Below are positions 1-10,627 of a DNA stretch of 64,000 nucleotides, piece by piece. Position 1 is the first letter of the stretch. Each line of letters opens with the position of its first letter. Position numbers and translations under genes: made by a program. The notes beneath the pieces were generated by a model. It made no database searches. It was not told where the DNA came from and was given only the letters and a program-made list of their open reading frames with translations. This DNA is from Vesta saturnalis (taxonomy: Eukaryota; Arthropoda; Insecta; Coleoptera; Lampyridae), in the NCBI GenBank assembly GCA_036346205.1, contig JARFJB010000749.1:1012501-1076500 (forward strand), given 5' to 3'.

Positions 1-436
1 AAACTAAATTTTAGTGACATGTAAATTTTGTGATCAAAAGGGCCTATATGAATCTTCGATTATTATTTACAAATCAGTCAAAAATTATTTTTAAGTTTAG
101 AAAAAAAATATGCGAAGTATTAATTTTTCCCATTTATGTATATTGTTTAAACTGTTTATTACCAAACTGTTGGAAATTTCATTTATTAAATTTTGTACAT
201 AGAATTGTTAAAACGAATAGTCCTGCATATTTACGCCGCAAATTAATTAGTAGAAATTAAATTCACGCTAAAATGGTAGATATGTAAATAATTTGACCAT
301 ACCTGTACATCGCACAACATTGTTTGAATGTGGTACCTACAGTCCGATAAAAGTGTATAACGCCCGTGATATAGTTGTTAAAAAGTATTCCCCAAATAAT
401 TTTCGGAAAAACCTGCGCGCTATGATTGACTGTTAA
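1..436 (+). pseudogene. C-terminal remnant of a jockey-like non-LTR reverse transcriptase
   Basis: Two successive frames read like the tail of an insect non-LTR retrotransposon polymerase. Positions 30-257 give a stretch with KRAYMNLRLLF and FVHRIVKTNSPAYLRRKL. After a frame change, 272-436 gives GRYVNNLTIPVHRTTLFEC and then IKVYNAR before a stop. Families of this type end their reverse transcriptase with a segment of the form 'N.L..P.HRT.LFE.S....A.KVYN'. The 5' part lies outside the window, so catalytic residues cannot be checked. It is truncated and frameshifted, so non-functional. The clade is by recall only; another RT clade (e.g. CR1/RTE) is possible. Confidence 0.6.
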
Positions 437-770
437 CAATTTGATACTTTTATTTACATTGTACATTTGATAAATGCTCATAGTTACACATGTAGTTATT
501 TTCTCCGTGTTTCTTCATTGATAAGTTATCATTATTATGATTATACATTTGTTTTTCTTTTCTTTTCTCTTGTTTTTGTGTATTATCAAAATTGGAAATG
601 AAATTCAGCTTGTTTATTTGTCCCCAGACATTTATCCATTTTGAATAATGACTTAGTGCGTTTCAACCTTGTTTATAAATCTAGGGCCCTTTTTGACCGG
701 TGTTTCCGATAAGATAGTCCTTGTATGTAAAATAATATAGAGGTCTGCTTTCAAGTTTGGTTATATTTGA
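437..770. other. No gene seen; possible 3' untranslated tail of the RT remnant
   Basis: AT-rich sequence after the RT stop, without a recognisable reading frame. It may be the element's 3' UTR, but I see no clear A-rich or simple-repeat tail that would mark its end. Confidence 0.3.
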
Positions 771-1165
771 TATTGTATAGGAATTTTTACTAGTTTAACT
801 GTAAAACGTATTTTTATCACTGTATGCAAAACTCGACAATGGTGTTACACGCTAGTTTGAGTGCTAGTATTATTATTATGGTTTAATGATAATGATGAGC
901 GTTGGGAAAGCTGTTTAGTTATTGTATAGGCATTTTTACTAAGTTAACTGTAAAACGTATTTTTATCACTGTATGCAAAACTCAACAATAGTGTTACACG
1001 CTAGTTTGAGTGCTATTATTATTATTATTATAGTTTAATGATAATAATGAGCTTTATACATTATATTTAACTGTAAAACGTATTTTTATCACTGTATGCA
1101 AAACTCGACAATGGTGTTACACGCTAGTTTGAGTGCTAGTATTTTGTTATTGTATAGGCATTTTT
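771..1165 (+). repeat. Tandem repeat, three diverged copies of a ~130-150 bp unit
   Basis: The core GTAAAACGTATTTTTATCAC followed by TGTATGCAAAACTC and GTGTTACACGCTAGTTTGAG occurs three times (about 802-870, 950-1013 and 1074-1137). Between cores are TATTGTATAGG(A/C)ATTTTTACTA and a TTATTATTAT-rich spacer with GTTTAATGATAATGATGAGC. The copies differ by only a few bases in the core, so the duplication is young relative to the surrounding decayed elements. The third copy has a shorter spacer. Confidence 0.85.
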
Positions 1166-1408
1166 ACTAATTTAGCTGTAACGCATGCACCACACGTTAA
1201 TTTGGGCGGTAGTACAACTGGATTGTGTGGGTGTAATCTCAACTTATCATTAGAAATGCATTACTTTGTATGGATTTTTTGGCAGCCCAATTACAGTGTT
1301 TAATAGGTTGCATGTTGAAAATTCAAGTGGCTTATTATTAGTGAACCAATCATCACACCAGCACCAACCGGTCAACTGGTCTAAACCTGTTGTAAACTTT
1401 CACTCAAA

Positions 1409-2028
1409 GCCTGAGATAAAAGAAGAGGTAACTGAAGATGTAACAGAAAAGGATGACCATGCTGGTACATGAGATGTGTTTTTATGTAATCTTAAAAATA
1501 GTATTACTTATAATAAATTATTGAAAACCCCTTTATATTTTTATCGCCGATAATAACCAAGATGTTATGATAGAAGTCGCTTCAGTTCAACATATTGAAT
1601 CTACATTGATTAGTTTTAAAAATACACCACTAGGTGTCGGTACAAAAGAAAACAATCAATCAAGATTCAGTACTAATTTTAATTATGATCCATAATTAAA
1701 CTGACTGCGACGTTGATATCTGACAAAAAAAAAATGGCCTCCAAAGCAAAGGCGGACTCCAAAAAGAAACTGACCTCAAAACCAAAAATGACTGTCACCG
1801 ATCAGAAACCAGAGGAATGGCTGGTCATTAGGTCATCCAATTAGAACGAAGCCTGAGGTAAAAGAAGATCTAACTGAAGATCTAATAGATAAGGAGAATG
1901 ATGATGATTTTTGATGTTATTTTGATTTTGATTTTTTATGTAATCTTAAAAAGTAGTATTACTTATAATAAATTATTAAAAGCTCTTTTTATCGCTGATA
2001 ATAACCTAGATGTTTTGATAGAAGGCGA
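1409..2028 (+). repeat. Direct duplication of a ~170 bp segment, offset ~445 bp
   Basis: Segment 1409-1578 and segment 1851-2028 align almost throughout: both start CCTGAG(A/G)TAAAAGAAGA, continue through AGTATTACTTATAATAAATT and end near GATGTT(A/T)TGATAGAAG. In frame the first part reads KPE(I/V)KE(E/D)(V/L)TED, so an acidic coding segment may have been duplicated. Between them, 1734-1844 holds a 36-codon Lys-rich frame starting MASKAKADSKKKLTSKPKM. I do not recognise any of these as a known protein. Confidence 0.7.
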
Positions 2029-2428
2029 ATTCAGTAATTATGAACCTTCAAAAAAGACTCAATACTGCCAAAAAGGAGCTAATTACGGGTTAGAACCATA
2101 AACACGTCATCAACGGGGCACCTGAAAAGGAGCCGGTAATTAAAGTCCTTATCAGACTATGCATTTCTGTTGCTGCAACTGATGCCGCATCTCAGTTGCT
2201 GCATTTTTTGTTATTACACTGCGCAATTTTGATGCTGCAACCGTGATGCATGGAAATAGAACATGTTTTATTTTTTGTAGGAGTTGCATGCATTTCTAGT
2301 TACTTATTTAGTAACATTCAGAATCGCCAACTTAAAAATAAAAAGCGTCATCGTTCCATGTCACATTCCGTGTGTGCATAATTTATTTGCGAAGGCAGAC
2401 GAAGGTATACCTATTTAATTAAATCGCG

Positions 2429-3262
2429 ATGGAATGGAGTAGATAAATTACAAAATTATTAATTCAATTATATGAAAGCCAACAAGTGCTCTATATGAGC
2501 CATTTGAAGGAATACAAACTAAAAAATAAACGCCATGATGCATTATTGCATATAAAACAAGAACTGGAAACTAAATATCCAGTGACGATCACAATTGAAG
2601 AGATTAATAAAAAAAAATTCACGGTATCTTGTATATTATATTAGTATGAAAATATTTGTACATTTATTTTTTGTAGTTCTAAGAACTCTATATTTAAAAG
2701 AGGTTAAAAAATATAAGGATAGCCAGAGAAGTGGATGCGGCAGTCAAGATGTGTATACTCCAAAATTGTGGTGTTTTTCATTACTTCATTTTCTTCACGA
2801 TTCTTCACAAGTACGTGAGTCGACTTCAAACCTCACCGTAGATGAATCGGAAATCACAGATAGTATGGAACCAGAAATTATATTTGAAGGCAGCATAGAC
2901 GAACTACACAATTTAAGCCCTAGAGTTATAAGTCCCGAAACAAGTCGATCGGGGGGCACAGTGACGCCAACATTGCCGAAAAAGAGGAAAATTTCACAGC
3001 CTGAGCTACAATGCACTGCTTTCGACTTGATTAGAAGTGCCTCAGAAAGATTGAGCACTATTCAAAATGATAATGAGCTGGATTGTTTTGGAAGGCAAGT
3101 GGCCAATAATTCAGTGATTAACCTTTTGACATAACTTTTTAAATTTTTAGAAATATATCTTTAGAATTGGGAAAAATAAAAAATGAAGCAATCCGAAGGG
3201 AAACGAAAAGAAAAATTTTTAATTTAGTTATGGATGCGCAAGAGTTGGATGCTACCATCTAA
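2429..3262 (+). pseudogene. Harbinger second ORF, Myb/SANT-like DNA-binding protein, broken
   Basis: Translation from ATG 2429 begins MEWSR then a stop, then TKLLIQLYESQQVLYM, the Trp- and Tyr-containing N-terminal part of the MADF-like/Myb-SANT domain carried by Harbinger elements. After a frame change in an A-run near 2608-2616, 2674-3134 continues with LRTLYLKEVKKYKDSQRSG and VYTPKLWCF...LHFLHD, the second half of that domain, then an acidic linker and ELDCFGRQVANN. A third piece (3149-3262) reads LELGKIKNEAIRRETKR and ends MDAQELDATI plus stop, typical of this family's C-terminus. In the family this protein helps nuclear import and DNA binding of the transposase. At least one nonsense codon and two frame changes or introns are present. 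Confidence 0.8.
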
Positions 3263-3411
3263 ATAAATAATAATAGATTAATAAATATAGAATGTTAAAT
3301 AAATACAACATTGTTTAATTTTGATTTTGATAATCCGGAATTGTGTTAATACGTGAAACTAATTAACCTACTTACTAAGCTACAAATTAAATTTAAAAAG
3401 AAAATTTATGC

Positions 3412-4680
3412 TTATGCTAAAGCATTTTGCCATGATACAACTCCTTCATTATTGACGTATTCCATAAATTCATTACGAACATCAATTGCATGGCTACTTG
3501 CTCGGTTTCCTGCTTGCTGACAATCCATATTTGAACGTATAGCGACGATCAACTCCAGCATCTTCCTGATCTTCACAACTCAATGGACAATGCACTCTTA
3601 AAAAATTATGCAGGGTACATCATGTTAGGGTAATTAGTTCCACTTTTTCTACAGGTAATTGGATGGTATTTAGCAAGCATCTCCATTTATTTGTAAGAAT
3701 TCCAAATGCATTCTCTATTACTCTTCTTGCTCGACTTAATCTATAATTAAATACACGCTGTGGCCAAGACATATTTCTATATGGAATTGGCTTCAAAATG
3801 TTATGTGTCAGGGGGAAAGCAGCATCCGCAGTAATTACAAATGGAACAGGTGTTCTTCTACCAGGCAAAGGTCTTTCCTCAGGAAAATTCAAAGAATTTG
3901 TTGTCATTGCATTGTTCAAACTACTTCTATGAAAAACTCCTCCGTCAGAAATTCTACCATTTGTGCCAACATCAACATATAAAAATTTGTAATCTGTATC
4001 TGCCAATGCAAGTAAAACTATGATGTTCTGCTGTTTATAGTTATAATAGCTCGAGCCTGCAGATCTAAGTGGACGAAAACAAATATGTTTACCATCCATT
4101 GCGGCTAGAACATTTGGAATATTCCATCTATCTTCAAATCTTTGAGAAATATTCAGCCACTATGACTACTTGGAGTCTACAACAAAATGCATTTAAATTT
4201 AGTAGAGAATTACTGTATATGATAATGTGAGAATTATACCTTGAGATAATCATCTTTTAATCTCATGTATATACTTCGACATGTTTCTGGTATTATTTCA
4301 CTAATCGTTGATTGGCCAATTCTAAAAGAATAATGAAGGCTTTGAAAAGATTTGCCTGTTGCCAAATATCTAAGGGTCAGGGTTAGTCTATCAGAGGCGG
4401 ATATTGAATCCCTTAAATGCGTATTTTGTTTAGTAATATCGACTTCAACCATTTTTAATAACATATTAAAAGTTTTCCTGTCCATTCTCAGATAATTTCG
4501 AAAACTTCCTAAATCTGAACATTCCTCAAATTCTTCATTTACTAATCGAAAACTGCCACGTTCATTCCTTTTGGCTATCCAGGGCCTCACTCACCATCTT
4601 CTTCGTGAACATGGCAATAACAATAGAGTACTGGCGCCGATAATTAATGATAATAAAGCAATTTCAGCTTCACTTTCCAT
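3412..4680 (-). pseudogene. Harbinger transposase (DDE_Tnp_4 type nuclease), broken
   Basis: Read on the minus strand. The start is probably ATG 4680 (MESEAEIALLSLIIGAST), followed by RRRW, an in-frame TGA, then VRPWIAKRNERGSF, the standard N-terminus. The HTH-containing part runs to 4230 (LKDDYLK); an apparent 53-bp intron follows (4177-4229, GT...TAG). Exon 2 gives WLNISQRFEDRWN and AAMDGKHI (first catalytic D), DVGTNGRISDGGVF (second D), RARRVIENAFGIL (E) and LHNFLR. The end at 3412 reads EFMEYVNNEGVVSWQ. So DDE residues are present, but one nonsense codon, a 1-base shift after the intron and another near 3615 disrupt it. Confidence 0.9.
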
Positions 4681-4897
4681 TTTAAGCTATAATAACGAGT
4701 GACCACGAGGAAACGAAATAAAATACGAGGTGTGACACGAGTATAAATGCGAGGTTAGAATAATTTTTAGGGCACACAATTTTTGTTTGGTTGGTTTAGA
4801 ACATATAGACGCATGTCAATGCATCATGGATGCATGCAGTGGGATTACTTGTGCATTTTTTAATGCGCAGGAAAAGATGCATAGTCTGATAAGGGCT

Positions 4898-5231
4898 TAA
4901 GATAGATTAAATACATCTGAGGTTGTCTACCCTCCAGGGGCTGGGGCTCATAACTACACAGGGCGCATGCGCGGCGGTTGTGTCCCTATATCCCCCTCAT
5001 ACTACTTCTTCTAAATTGGAAGCAAATAAAAATCGACTTTCGACTTTTTAAATTTTTTTATGTGTAATTTACGTAGGTACATATATTTCCACTGTTTGTA
5101 GCGTTCATCTCGAGCCCGACCCACCCTGTATATGTATTTAGTTCTGTGCAAATTACACGTACGTAGTTCTACAATAATTAAAATGATGTTACTTACGTTT
5201 ACAGCGTTTAAATGAAAATGCAGTTAATTAC
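4898..5231. other. No gene seen; downstream of a kinase splice donor
   Basis: Sequence between the Harbinger 3' end and the splice donor at 5231 of the kinase gene. If the kinase gene continues it would be intronic. It contains GCGCATGCGCGGC at about 4967-4979 and an ACCCTGTATA motif near 5124-5133, which resembles the ends of small mariner-type elements, but no partner repeat was found. Confidence 0.4.
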
Positions 5232-5491
5232 CTAATAATATTAGGATGATTAAGGGACGCTAAAACTTCAGCTTCATTAAATGCTAATTGTTTTTCAGAA
5301 TCGGTCATATCACATAAAAATATTTCTTTGATTACAACTTCATTATCATCTGATAACCTTCTATAAAGTATGGCTGTTCCAAATGCACCTATAAAAATAA
5401 ATTTACAACGTCGTCATATACAATTAACTTTACCTTTTCCAATGCATTTAATTCTTTGATAATCATCAAAATTCCCTTTTCGTGTTATCAT
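5232..5491 (-). CDS. NEK8/NEK9-like protein kinase, first two coding exons only
   Basis: Exon 1 is 5434-5491 (ATG at 5491, MITRKGNFDDYQRIKCIGKG), with donor AAAG|GTAAAG. A 45-bp intron ends TTTTTATAG, and exon 2 is 5232-5388 with donor ATTAG|GTAATT. Joined, they encode about 72 residues of a protein kinase N-lobe: glycine-rich loop GKGAFGTA, the ATP-binding lysine in VVIKEI, helix-C glutamate in FNEAEVL and the segment LNHPNIIR. The AFGTAILYRR...LNHPNII pattern is that of NEK8/NEK9 kinases, which act at cilia, centrosomes and in mitosis. No further kinase exon is visible down to position 1, and a Harbinger element starts 335 bp downstream. It is therefore either split by a very long intron or truncated. 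The coding exons themselves have no stop or frameshift. Confidence 0.8.
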
Positions 5492-5904
5492 TTTGCCAAA
5501 CAACAAAACAAACAACAAATCTTACTATATGGCGCTTTTATTGTGTATAATGCAACATTGCCATAGAAACTTGGAATATCGATACCTCGCTAATTATTTC
5601 AGCCGTCAATGCAACAGGTGTACATTTTTTTTAAAGCTCATTAATATCACATCTTAAATATAAATTGGTATAAAATTTGGCACAAAATTAATACAAGAAT
5701 AACTTAAAAATTAAATTTTGTCTATATATTATAATTTACTACACATATACATAGTAATAATAAATAAGAAAAATTGTGCGATTTAAAATATAACCTTTAA
5801 CAGTCTCAATTTGTAGTGCATCTTTTGGACCCCATTCACATTCTGATCATATAAAATAAATAATCATAATAAATTTAAGCGAGCTAATCACAGTCAACTC
5901 TTAA
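5492..5904. other. Intergenic spacer between Rab and kinase genes
   Basis: About 410 bp separates the Rab stop codon from the kinase start, both minus strand. It must hold the Rab 3' UTR and the kinase promoter. A short open stretch at 5800-5861 (minus) bounded by AG and GT looks exon-like, but fits neither gene in frame. Confidence 0.5.
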
Positions 5905-6660
5905 TTAACAAGTAGCACATGCCGGCTTCTCAGTACTTAACTGCAACTCAGCATGAATGTTTTCCTCCTGCGCGTTTTCACAATGTTTACCCTAAGCGTA
6001 AAAAGTTATTATACGGATTGTCTGAACTCAAATGTTTACCTGTTTCTCTAACTGTTCACGTATTTTACGAGCCAACTTGTAAAATGACTCCTCAATATTG
6101 ATATTATTCTTACACGATACCTCCAAGAACGGCAAATCAAAATTTTCCGCTATCTGAAAATATTATTTTAGCTAATGTAAGTAAATTTTGTTTAAATACC
6201 TTTTCTCCATTCACAGTATCAACACATTTTTCAGAAGATTCACATTTATTTCCCGCTAATGCAACTATAACTTCTGCAGATGCATTCTCTTCTATATTCT
6301 TAAACCAGTAAGTGAGATTATGAAAAGATTCTAAATTTGTGACATCATATAGTAGCAAAATTCCCATAGCACCACGGTAATAAGCAGTTGTTAATGTTCG
6401 AAAACGTTCTTGTCCAGCTGTATCCCATATTTGTAATTTAACTGGCACACCGTCAAGATTAATAATTTTCTGTTTGAAATCAATACCTGAAAGTATTATA
6501 TGCAACAGTTGAAAAAGTAGGTACATTCAACTATACCTATAGTTGATATATACGTATCATAGTATCTTTCATCACAAAATCGATGCACCATACACGTTTT
6601 ACCTACATTTGAATCTCCTAATACCAGTATTTTATATGTTTCTACGAATTCCACAGCCAT
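5905..6660 (-). CDS. RabX4: Rab family small GTPase, complete four-exon gene
   Basis: Exons 6537-6660, 6200-6486, 6040-6153 and 5905-5967 join in frame (588 nt, 195 residues) with GT...AG introns of 50, 46 and 72 bp. The protein starts MAVEFVETYKILVLGDSNVG. G1 is GDSNVGKT, the effector/switch I Thr lies in ISTIGIDFK, G3 is WDTAGQE, the G4 position reads GNKCE (Rabs normally have NKxD), and G5 is EVSCKN. The RabF-like segments IDFKQK and YYRGAMG place it among Rab8/Rab10/Rab3-type membrane-traffic GTPases. YYDTYISTIGIDFKQK recalls insect RabX4, hence the tentative symbol. The tail ends with ACATC, two cysteines three residues apart rather than the usual CC or CXC prenylation site. The last exon is the least certain part; its splice acceptor is GCGCAG. 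Confidence 0.88.
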
Positions 6661-6992
6661 AGTTTCCTTTTTTTCTAATTATCTCTATAGCGAGTCATTG
6701 TCTATCTCCATAGTAAGGTAAAGAATTGATTTTTTGTTTATATGCACAGGCGCAACAGCGTTTTACTAATACGTAGTTGTACATTTCGCGCTTGTTTTTT
6801 TTTTAATATTAATGTACACAATAAGTGTACCAAAATATGAAAATTTAAACTTTCTCCATTATTACACATAATTAAAATACTTAGCTTTTGGATTTAAACG
6901 GTGTTTTCACTTTTTCATATCTCATAAATTTCTTCTAACATCTTAAACAATTCTAAAAGATTTTACCACTACTGAGGATGATACCTGTAATA
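6661..6992. promoter_or_regulatory. Upstream region of the Rab gene
   Basis: Non-coding, AT-rich. It must contain the minus-strand promoter of the Rab gene. I see no convincing TATA element at a fixed distance; nothing else is recognised. Confidence 0.35.
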
Positions 6993-6998
6993 ATTGTT

Positions 6999-7084
<86 letters not shown>
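6993..7084. repeat. (TA)n microsatellite, ~92 bp
   Basis: Uninterrupted alternating TA that directly abuts the left end of the long palindromic element. Confidence 0.98.
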
Positions 7085-7085
<1 letters not shown>

Positions 7086-7087
<2 letters not shown>

Positions 7088-8155
7088 GTCAATTGAAATG
7101 TGGGATATGGCCTATTCTGAACATATTTGCTCTAAGAACTCTAGCCTAAGTCTTATGGTTTATTAAATATGATTTTTTACTTATTATTAAATCATATTAT
7201 GTCTATTACTTTTTGTATGCTGTAAGTTCTCAAAATAAATTTTGCTCTTGTCTTTGAGACTGCCTCGTAATAAATAAATGGGTATTTGATACAGATATTA
7301 AAGAAAAAATATACTATGAGGCAACAAAGTCCCGGTGGTGGGCGATACAATTTTCTCATTAAAATTAAAAAAATGATGAAAATCTTAAAATATTTTTAAA
7401 AACTTCTTTGGTTCATTCCCTTTCTATTGATATGCCACACATTAATATAGATCTTTAAAAATATCGATATTTTTAATAAAATACTAAGAAAACCAAAAAT
7501 TCTTAATAATGCATAGTTCATGGTACGGTCATACTCATGCGCAATTCATAAAATGGGACTCATTTTATGTATTACGCATGAGCATGACCATACAATCACA
7601 ATACAGGCAGTCGCTTGACGCTTGACGTTTGTTACGTATGAATTGCGCATGAGTATGACCGTACCATGAACTATTATGCATTATTAAGAATTTTTGGTTT
7701 TCTTAGTATTTTATTAAAAATAGCAGTATTTTTAAAGATCTATATTAATGTGTGGTATATCACTAGAAAAGGGATGAATCAAAGAAGTTTTTAAAAGTAT
7801 TTTAAGATATACTTCGCGTTTGTTTGTTTTTTTAATTTTAATGAAAAAATTGTATCCGATTTATTTTTCGCCCACCACGGGGACTTTGTTGCCTCATAGT
7901 ATATTTTTTCTTTAATATCTGCATCAAATACCCATTTATTTATTACGAGGCAGTCTCAAAGACAAGAGCAAAATTTATTTTGAGAACTTACAGCATACAA
8001 AAAAAAAAGTAATAGACATAACAATGCGAAACTTTGGGAATTTTTTAATGAATACAAAAAAAATCATATTTAATAAACCATAAGACTTAGGCTAGGAGTT
8101 CTTAGAGCAAATATGTTCAGAATAGCCATATTCCACATTGCATCAACGTTACAAC

Positions 8156-8157
<2 letters not shown>
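7086..8157. mobile_element. Long near-perfect inverted repeat (foldback-type element) in a (TA)n tract
   Basis: The left arm (about 7096-7549) and right arm (about 7638-8141) are reverse complements. The outer segments TCTGAACATATTTGCTCTAA and its complement, the middle ACTATGAGGCAACAAAGTCC, and the inner ATGGTACGGTCATACTCATG all recur inverted. The loop is only about 90 bp (7550-7637) and itself contains shorter palindromes. The right arm has a small extra segment near 8025-8065. No coding capacity is seen. Both outer ends run into (TA)n, so the target was probably a TA repeat. The arms differ by scattered substitutions, so this is not a read artefact of one strand. Confidence 0.9.

Positions 8158-8216
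<59 letters not shown>
8158..8216. repeat. (TA)n microsatellite, right flank of the palindrome
   Basis: Alternating TA tract directly after the right arm of the inverted repeat; the mate of the tract at 6993-7084. Confidence 0.97.
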
Positions 8217-8220
<4 letters not shown>

Positions 8221-8559
8221 ATGTAGATAATTATTTAATATTATAAATAATAATATAATTATAATTGTATAATTGTGCACCGGACTAGCTCTTATCTCAA
8301 ATGGGGATAGGGTTCAGGATTTAGTGGGAAATTATTACTGGTTCGAATATATGTGTGGATTGCACTTTATAAAAAATATCGTGTATGAAAAATGTATCTG
8401 AACAAAATTTATACCATAACACATGCGTTATAACCTTACTGAATACAATTGTCAAAAATGTCAGATTTGTTAGATGATGACTTGAATTATGATTTTAATT
8501 ATAACTGGATAATTGAAATTTAAAATTTTGAAATGAACTAAATTTCTGCTTATTTTGCA
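8217..8559. other. No feature recognised
   Basis: AT-rich sequence with no open frame or repeat that I can support. Confidence 0.4.
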
Positions 8560-10582
8560 GGTGTTTACACAAGTATTATATAAACATTTACACCTATACA
8601 TATAACAAATAATAATTGCAGGAAATCAACACAACAAAGAACACGATAGACAGGGTTATAATCAAAAATTAACTCACATGTGCAAATTCCAAACTGCAAA
8701 CAGATGGTTCCATATATAGATGCAGGCACTTTCCAATAATGATCGAAATTCTGGTATATGATGATCACCGCTACCATTCACCCACTAGCTGCAGACTGGT
8801 CCTCGGGTTGTTGGTCACTTTTCTTCGGTAAATGCTATTATCTCATGCTTTACGGCTTCGCCCAACCACAAATGTTTAATCGAAGATGTTATTTAAGTGT
8901 ATTAATGCTTTTCAATTTTATCGTTTAAATAATATTTAGTGATTGTAAAGACTTTAAGTTAATGTCACTTTATTTTTAGGCTCCGGCTCGAATATAAATT
9001 ATTTAAAGGATCGCAGCATAAAATAAAACTCCATTGAAGAACAACGATTACTATTTTATTTTGGCAAAACGTAACCAGTATTCCACTTTAACAAACGAAA
9101 TTTCAAAATGTTAAACATAAATCGTCACAAGTAAGCAAAAATTATTCGTAATGAGCTTTACGAATGTGAACAAGTATCGGTAACCTAACTTTATTTTTAA
9201 ACGATTGTCGGTTTAAAAACAATTGCGCTTGAATTTCTCGTCTCTCCGTTTATTATTAATTTTCCCGGTAATTATTTAGGTTATATAAACTTACTTGATA
9301 CACAAAAACACTACACTATTTTAACTTTTTCAAACAACTGGCAAATTATAGAGAGAGATCTGATCAAGGGCAATTCCTTTTATACCCTTTTGTTGGTTAC
9401 CACATCTTCAATTTTTTTTTAAGCAATTTAAATAATGTAACTATGTTTCTGATTGGTCGAAAATAATTTGAAAACTTAACTAAAATAGAAATTTAGCAAT
9501 ATCTTTCTTATACAGCTATAGATTTACAATTTAACAACAGAAATGGAATCTGTGTTAAATTGTGCATAAATAGATACCCAACATGATATGGTTCTTTTAA
9601 ATGCTATACAAAATGATCTATTCTAACTTAAAATTGCTTATATCTAAATAATCTTACAAACTACACTTAAATTAACTACAAATATGTAATCCTGACTAAA
9701 TTTTGCATTGGAAAACACACATTAAATGTCCGAAATCTTAAATTTAAAGGAAATTTTATTTTTACCAAATACTCAACCCCATTTCATAAATTTTGCGTTG
9801 AAATGCTATGTACACATTAAATTACTATGTAAAAATGAGGAAAACCTATTAATCACTTTAACAGTCCATTTTAAGCCTAACTTAATCAAAAAAACTATAA
9901 ATTTGTGAAAAAACATTAAATTTAAGACATAACCAAACTTAATTCTAAAGTTACAAATAATTGTATAATTTTAATGTCACTTTAAGAAGTCATATCGTTT
10001 AACACACTTTTTTAAAATTCTACTATAAAAATGTATCTGCATGTAAATATCTTTGTGTAAATATGTTCTATACACTGTTCTTGATATTTAAAATGCATCA
10101 CTATGTTTGTCACACATTCGCTTTCATAAATATGTGAGTATTGATCATATTAAATTCGTATTATAACCCTTTCATAAATTTTACCATATTTCCTGCATTC
10201 TAATCTACTTATACAATATCCCTACTATAAATCTAACTTTACAATTTGTGTTAAACACCTGTAAAATATTCATATGCCAAAATACTTTCGATAAACTGAA
10301 ATTTATTGAAACAAACTAAAGTACTGAATTGAATTTACGGAAATAAGTTTATTTAACATTCCTGACATTCTTGTGAGTAGCACAATGCTTTTTATGATTA
10401 AACCAAAATGTATAAATTTTGTTGAGATAGTTTTAACCAAAACAAATCCACTTTCTAGTCATCGTGAACCAAATTACATCAATTAAATCCCTCGTACATG
10501 TATTATGCTTGATATCACCCTTTTTTAAAAAAATTGTTAGTTTAAACTATCCGATCCCTGTCTTACTCTTATCTAAACATCT

Positions 10583-10583
<1 letters not shown>
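8560..10583 (-). repeat. Diverged tandem copy A (~2.0-2.4 kb) with promoter-like layout
   Basis: This segment is matched by 10990-12830 at a steady offset of 2.41-2.46 kb. Shared anchors are TTAACTCACATGTG (8669 and 11121), ATCGGTAAC (9176 and 11633), TCTGATTGGTC (9449 and 11894) and AAAATGAGGAAAACCTA (9832 and 12243). On the minus strand copy A has an ATTGG/CCAAT element at 9449-9459, TATAAAAGG at 9377-9385, a GTAAGTT donor near 9290 and a GTGAGTTA donor near 8678. It has no long coding frame. It may be a duplicated promoter plus untranslated exons, or an old LTR-type repeat. Confidence 0.65.
9377..9459 (-). promoter_or_regulatory. CCAAT plus TATA promoter-like module (copy A)
   Basis: On the minus strand, GACCAATCAG (9450-9459) is followed about 65 bp later by GGGTATAAAAGG (TATA at 9377-9385) and then a TCTCTCTC stretch near 9348-9357 where transcription could start. 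The same order and spacing recurs in copy B. Confidence 0.5.

Positions 10584-10624
<41 letters not shown>
10584..10624. repeat. (TA)n microsatellite
   Basis: About 41 bp of alternating TA. Confidence 0.97.

Positions 10625-10627
<3 letters not shown>

Larger units (their letters stand above)
2144..4897. mobile_element. PIF/Harbinger DNA transposon, complete ends, decayed genes
   Basis: A 2,754-bp element with 21-bp TIRs at 2144-2164 and 4877-4897 that differ at one base (core CCTTATCAGACTATGCAT). It is flanked on both sides by TAA (2141-2143 and 4898-4900), the 3-bp target duplication expected of PIF/Harbinger. It carries the usual two genes in convergent arrangement: a Myb/SANT-like DNA-binding protein (plus strand) and a DDE nuclease (minus strand). 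Both carry stops and frameshifts, so the copy is non-autonomous now, but the near-perfect ends suggest a moderately recent insertion. Confidence 0.95.

Noticed and set aside
5800..5861. Possible exon (minus) ECEWGPKDALQIETVK between an AG and a GT
   Set aside because: Joining it to the kinase drops a glycine of the nucleotide loop, while the exon at 5434-5491 supplies a proper start and GKGAFG. It also reads into a poor tail if joined to the Rab gene.
5919..6101. Plus-strand 60-codon frame
   Set aside because: It overlaps Rab exons 3 and 4 on the opposite strand and has no family signature.
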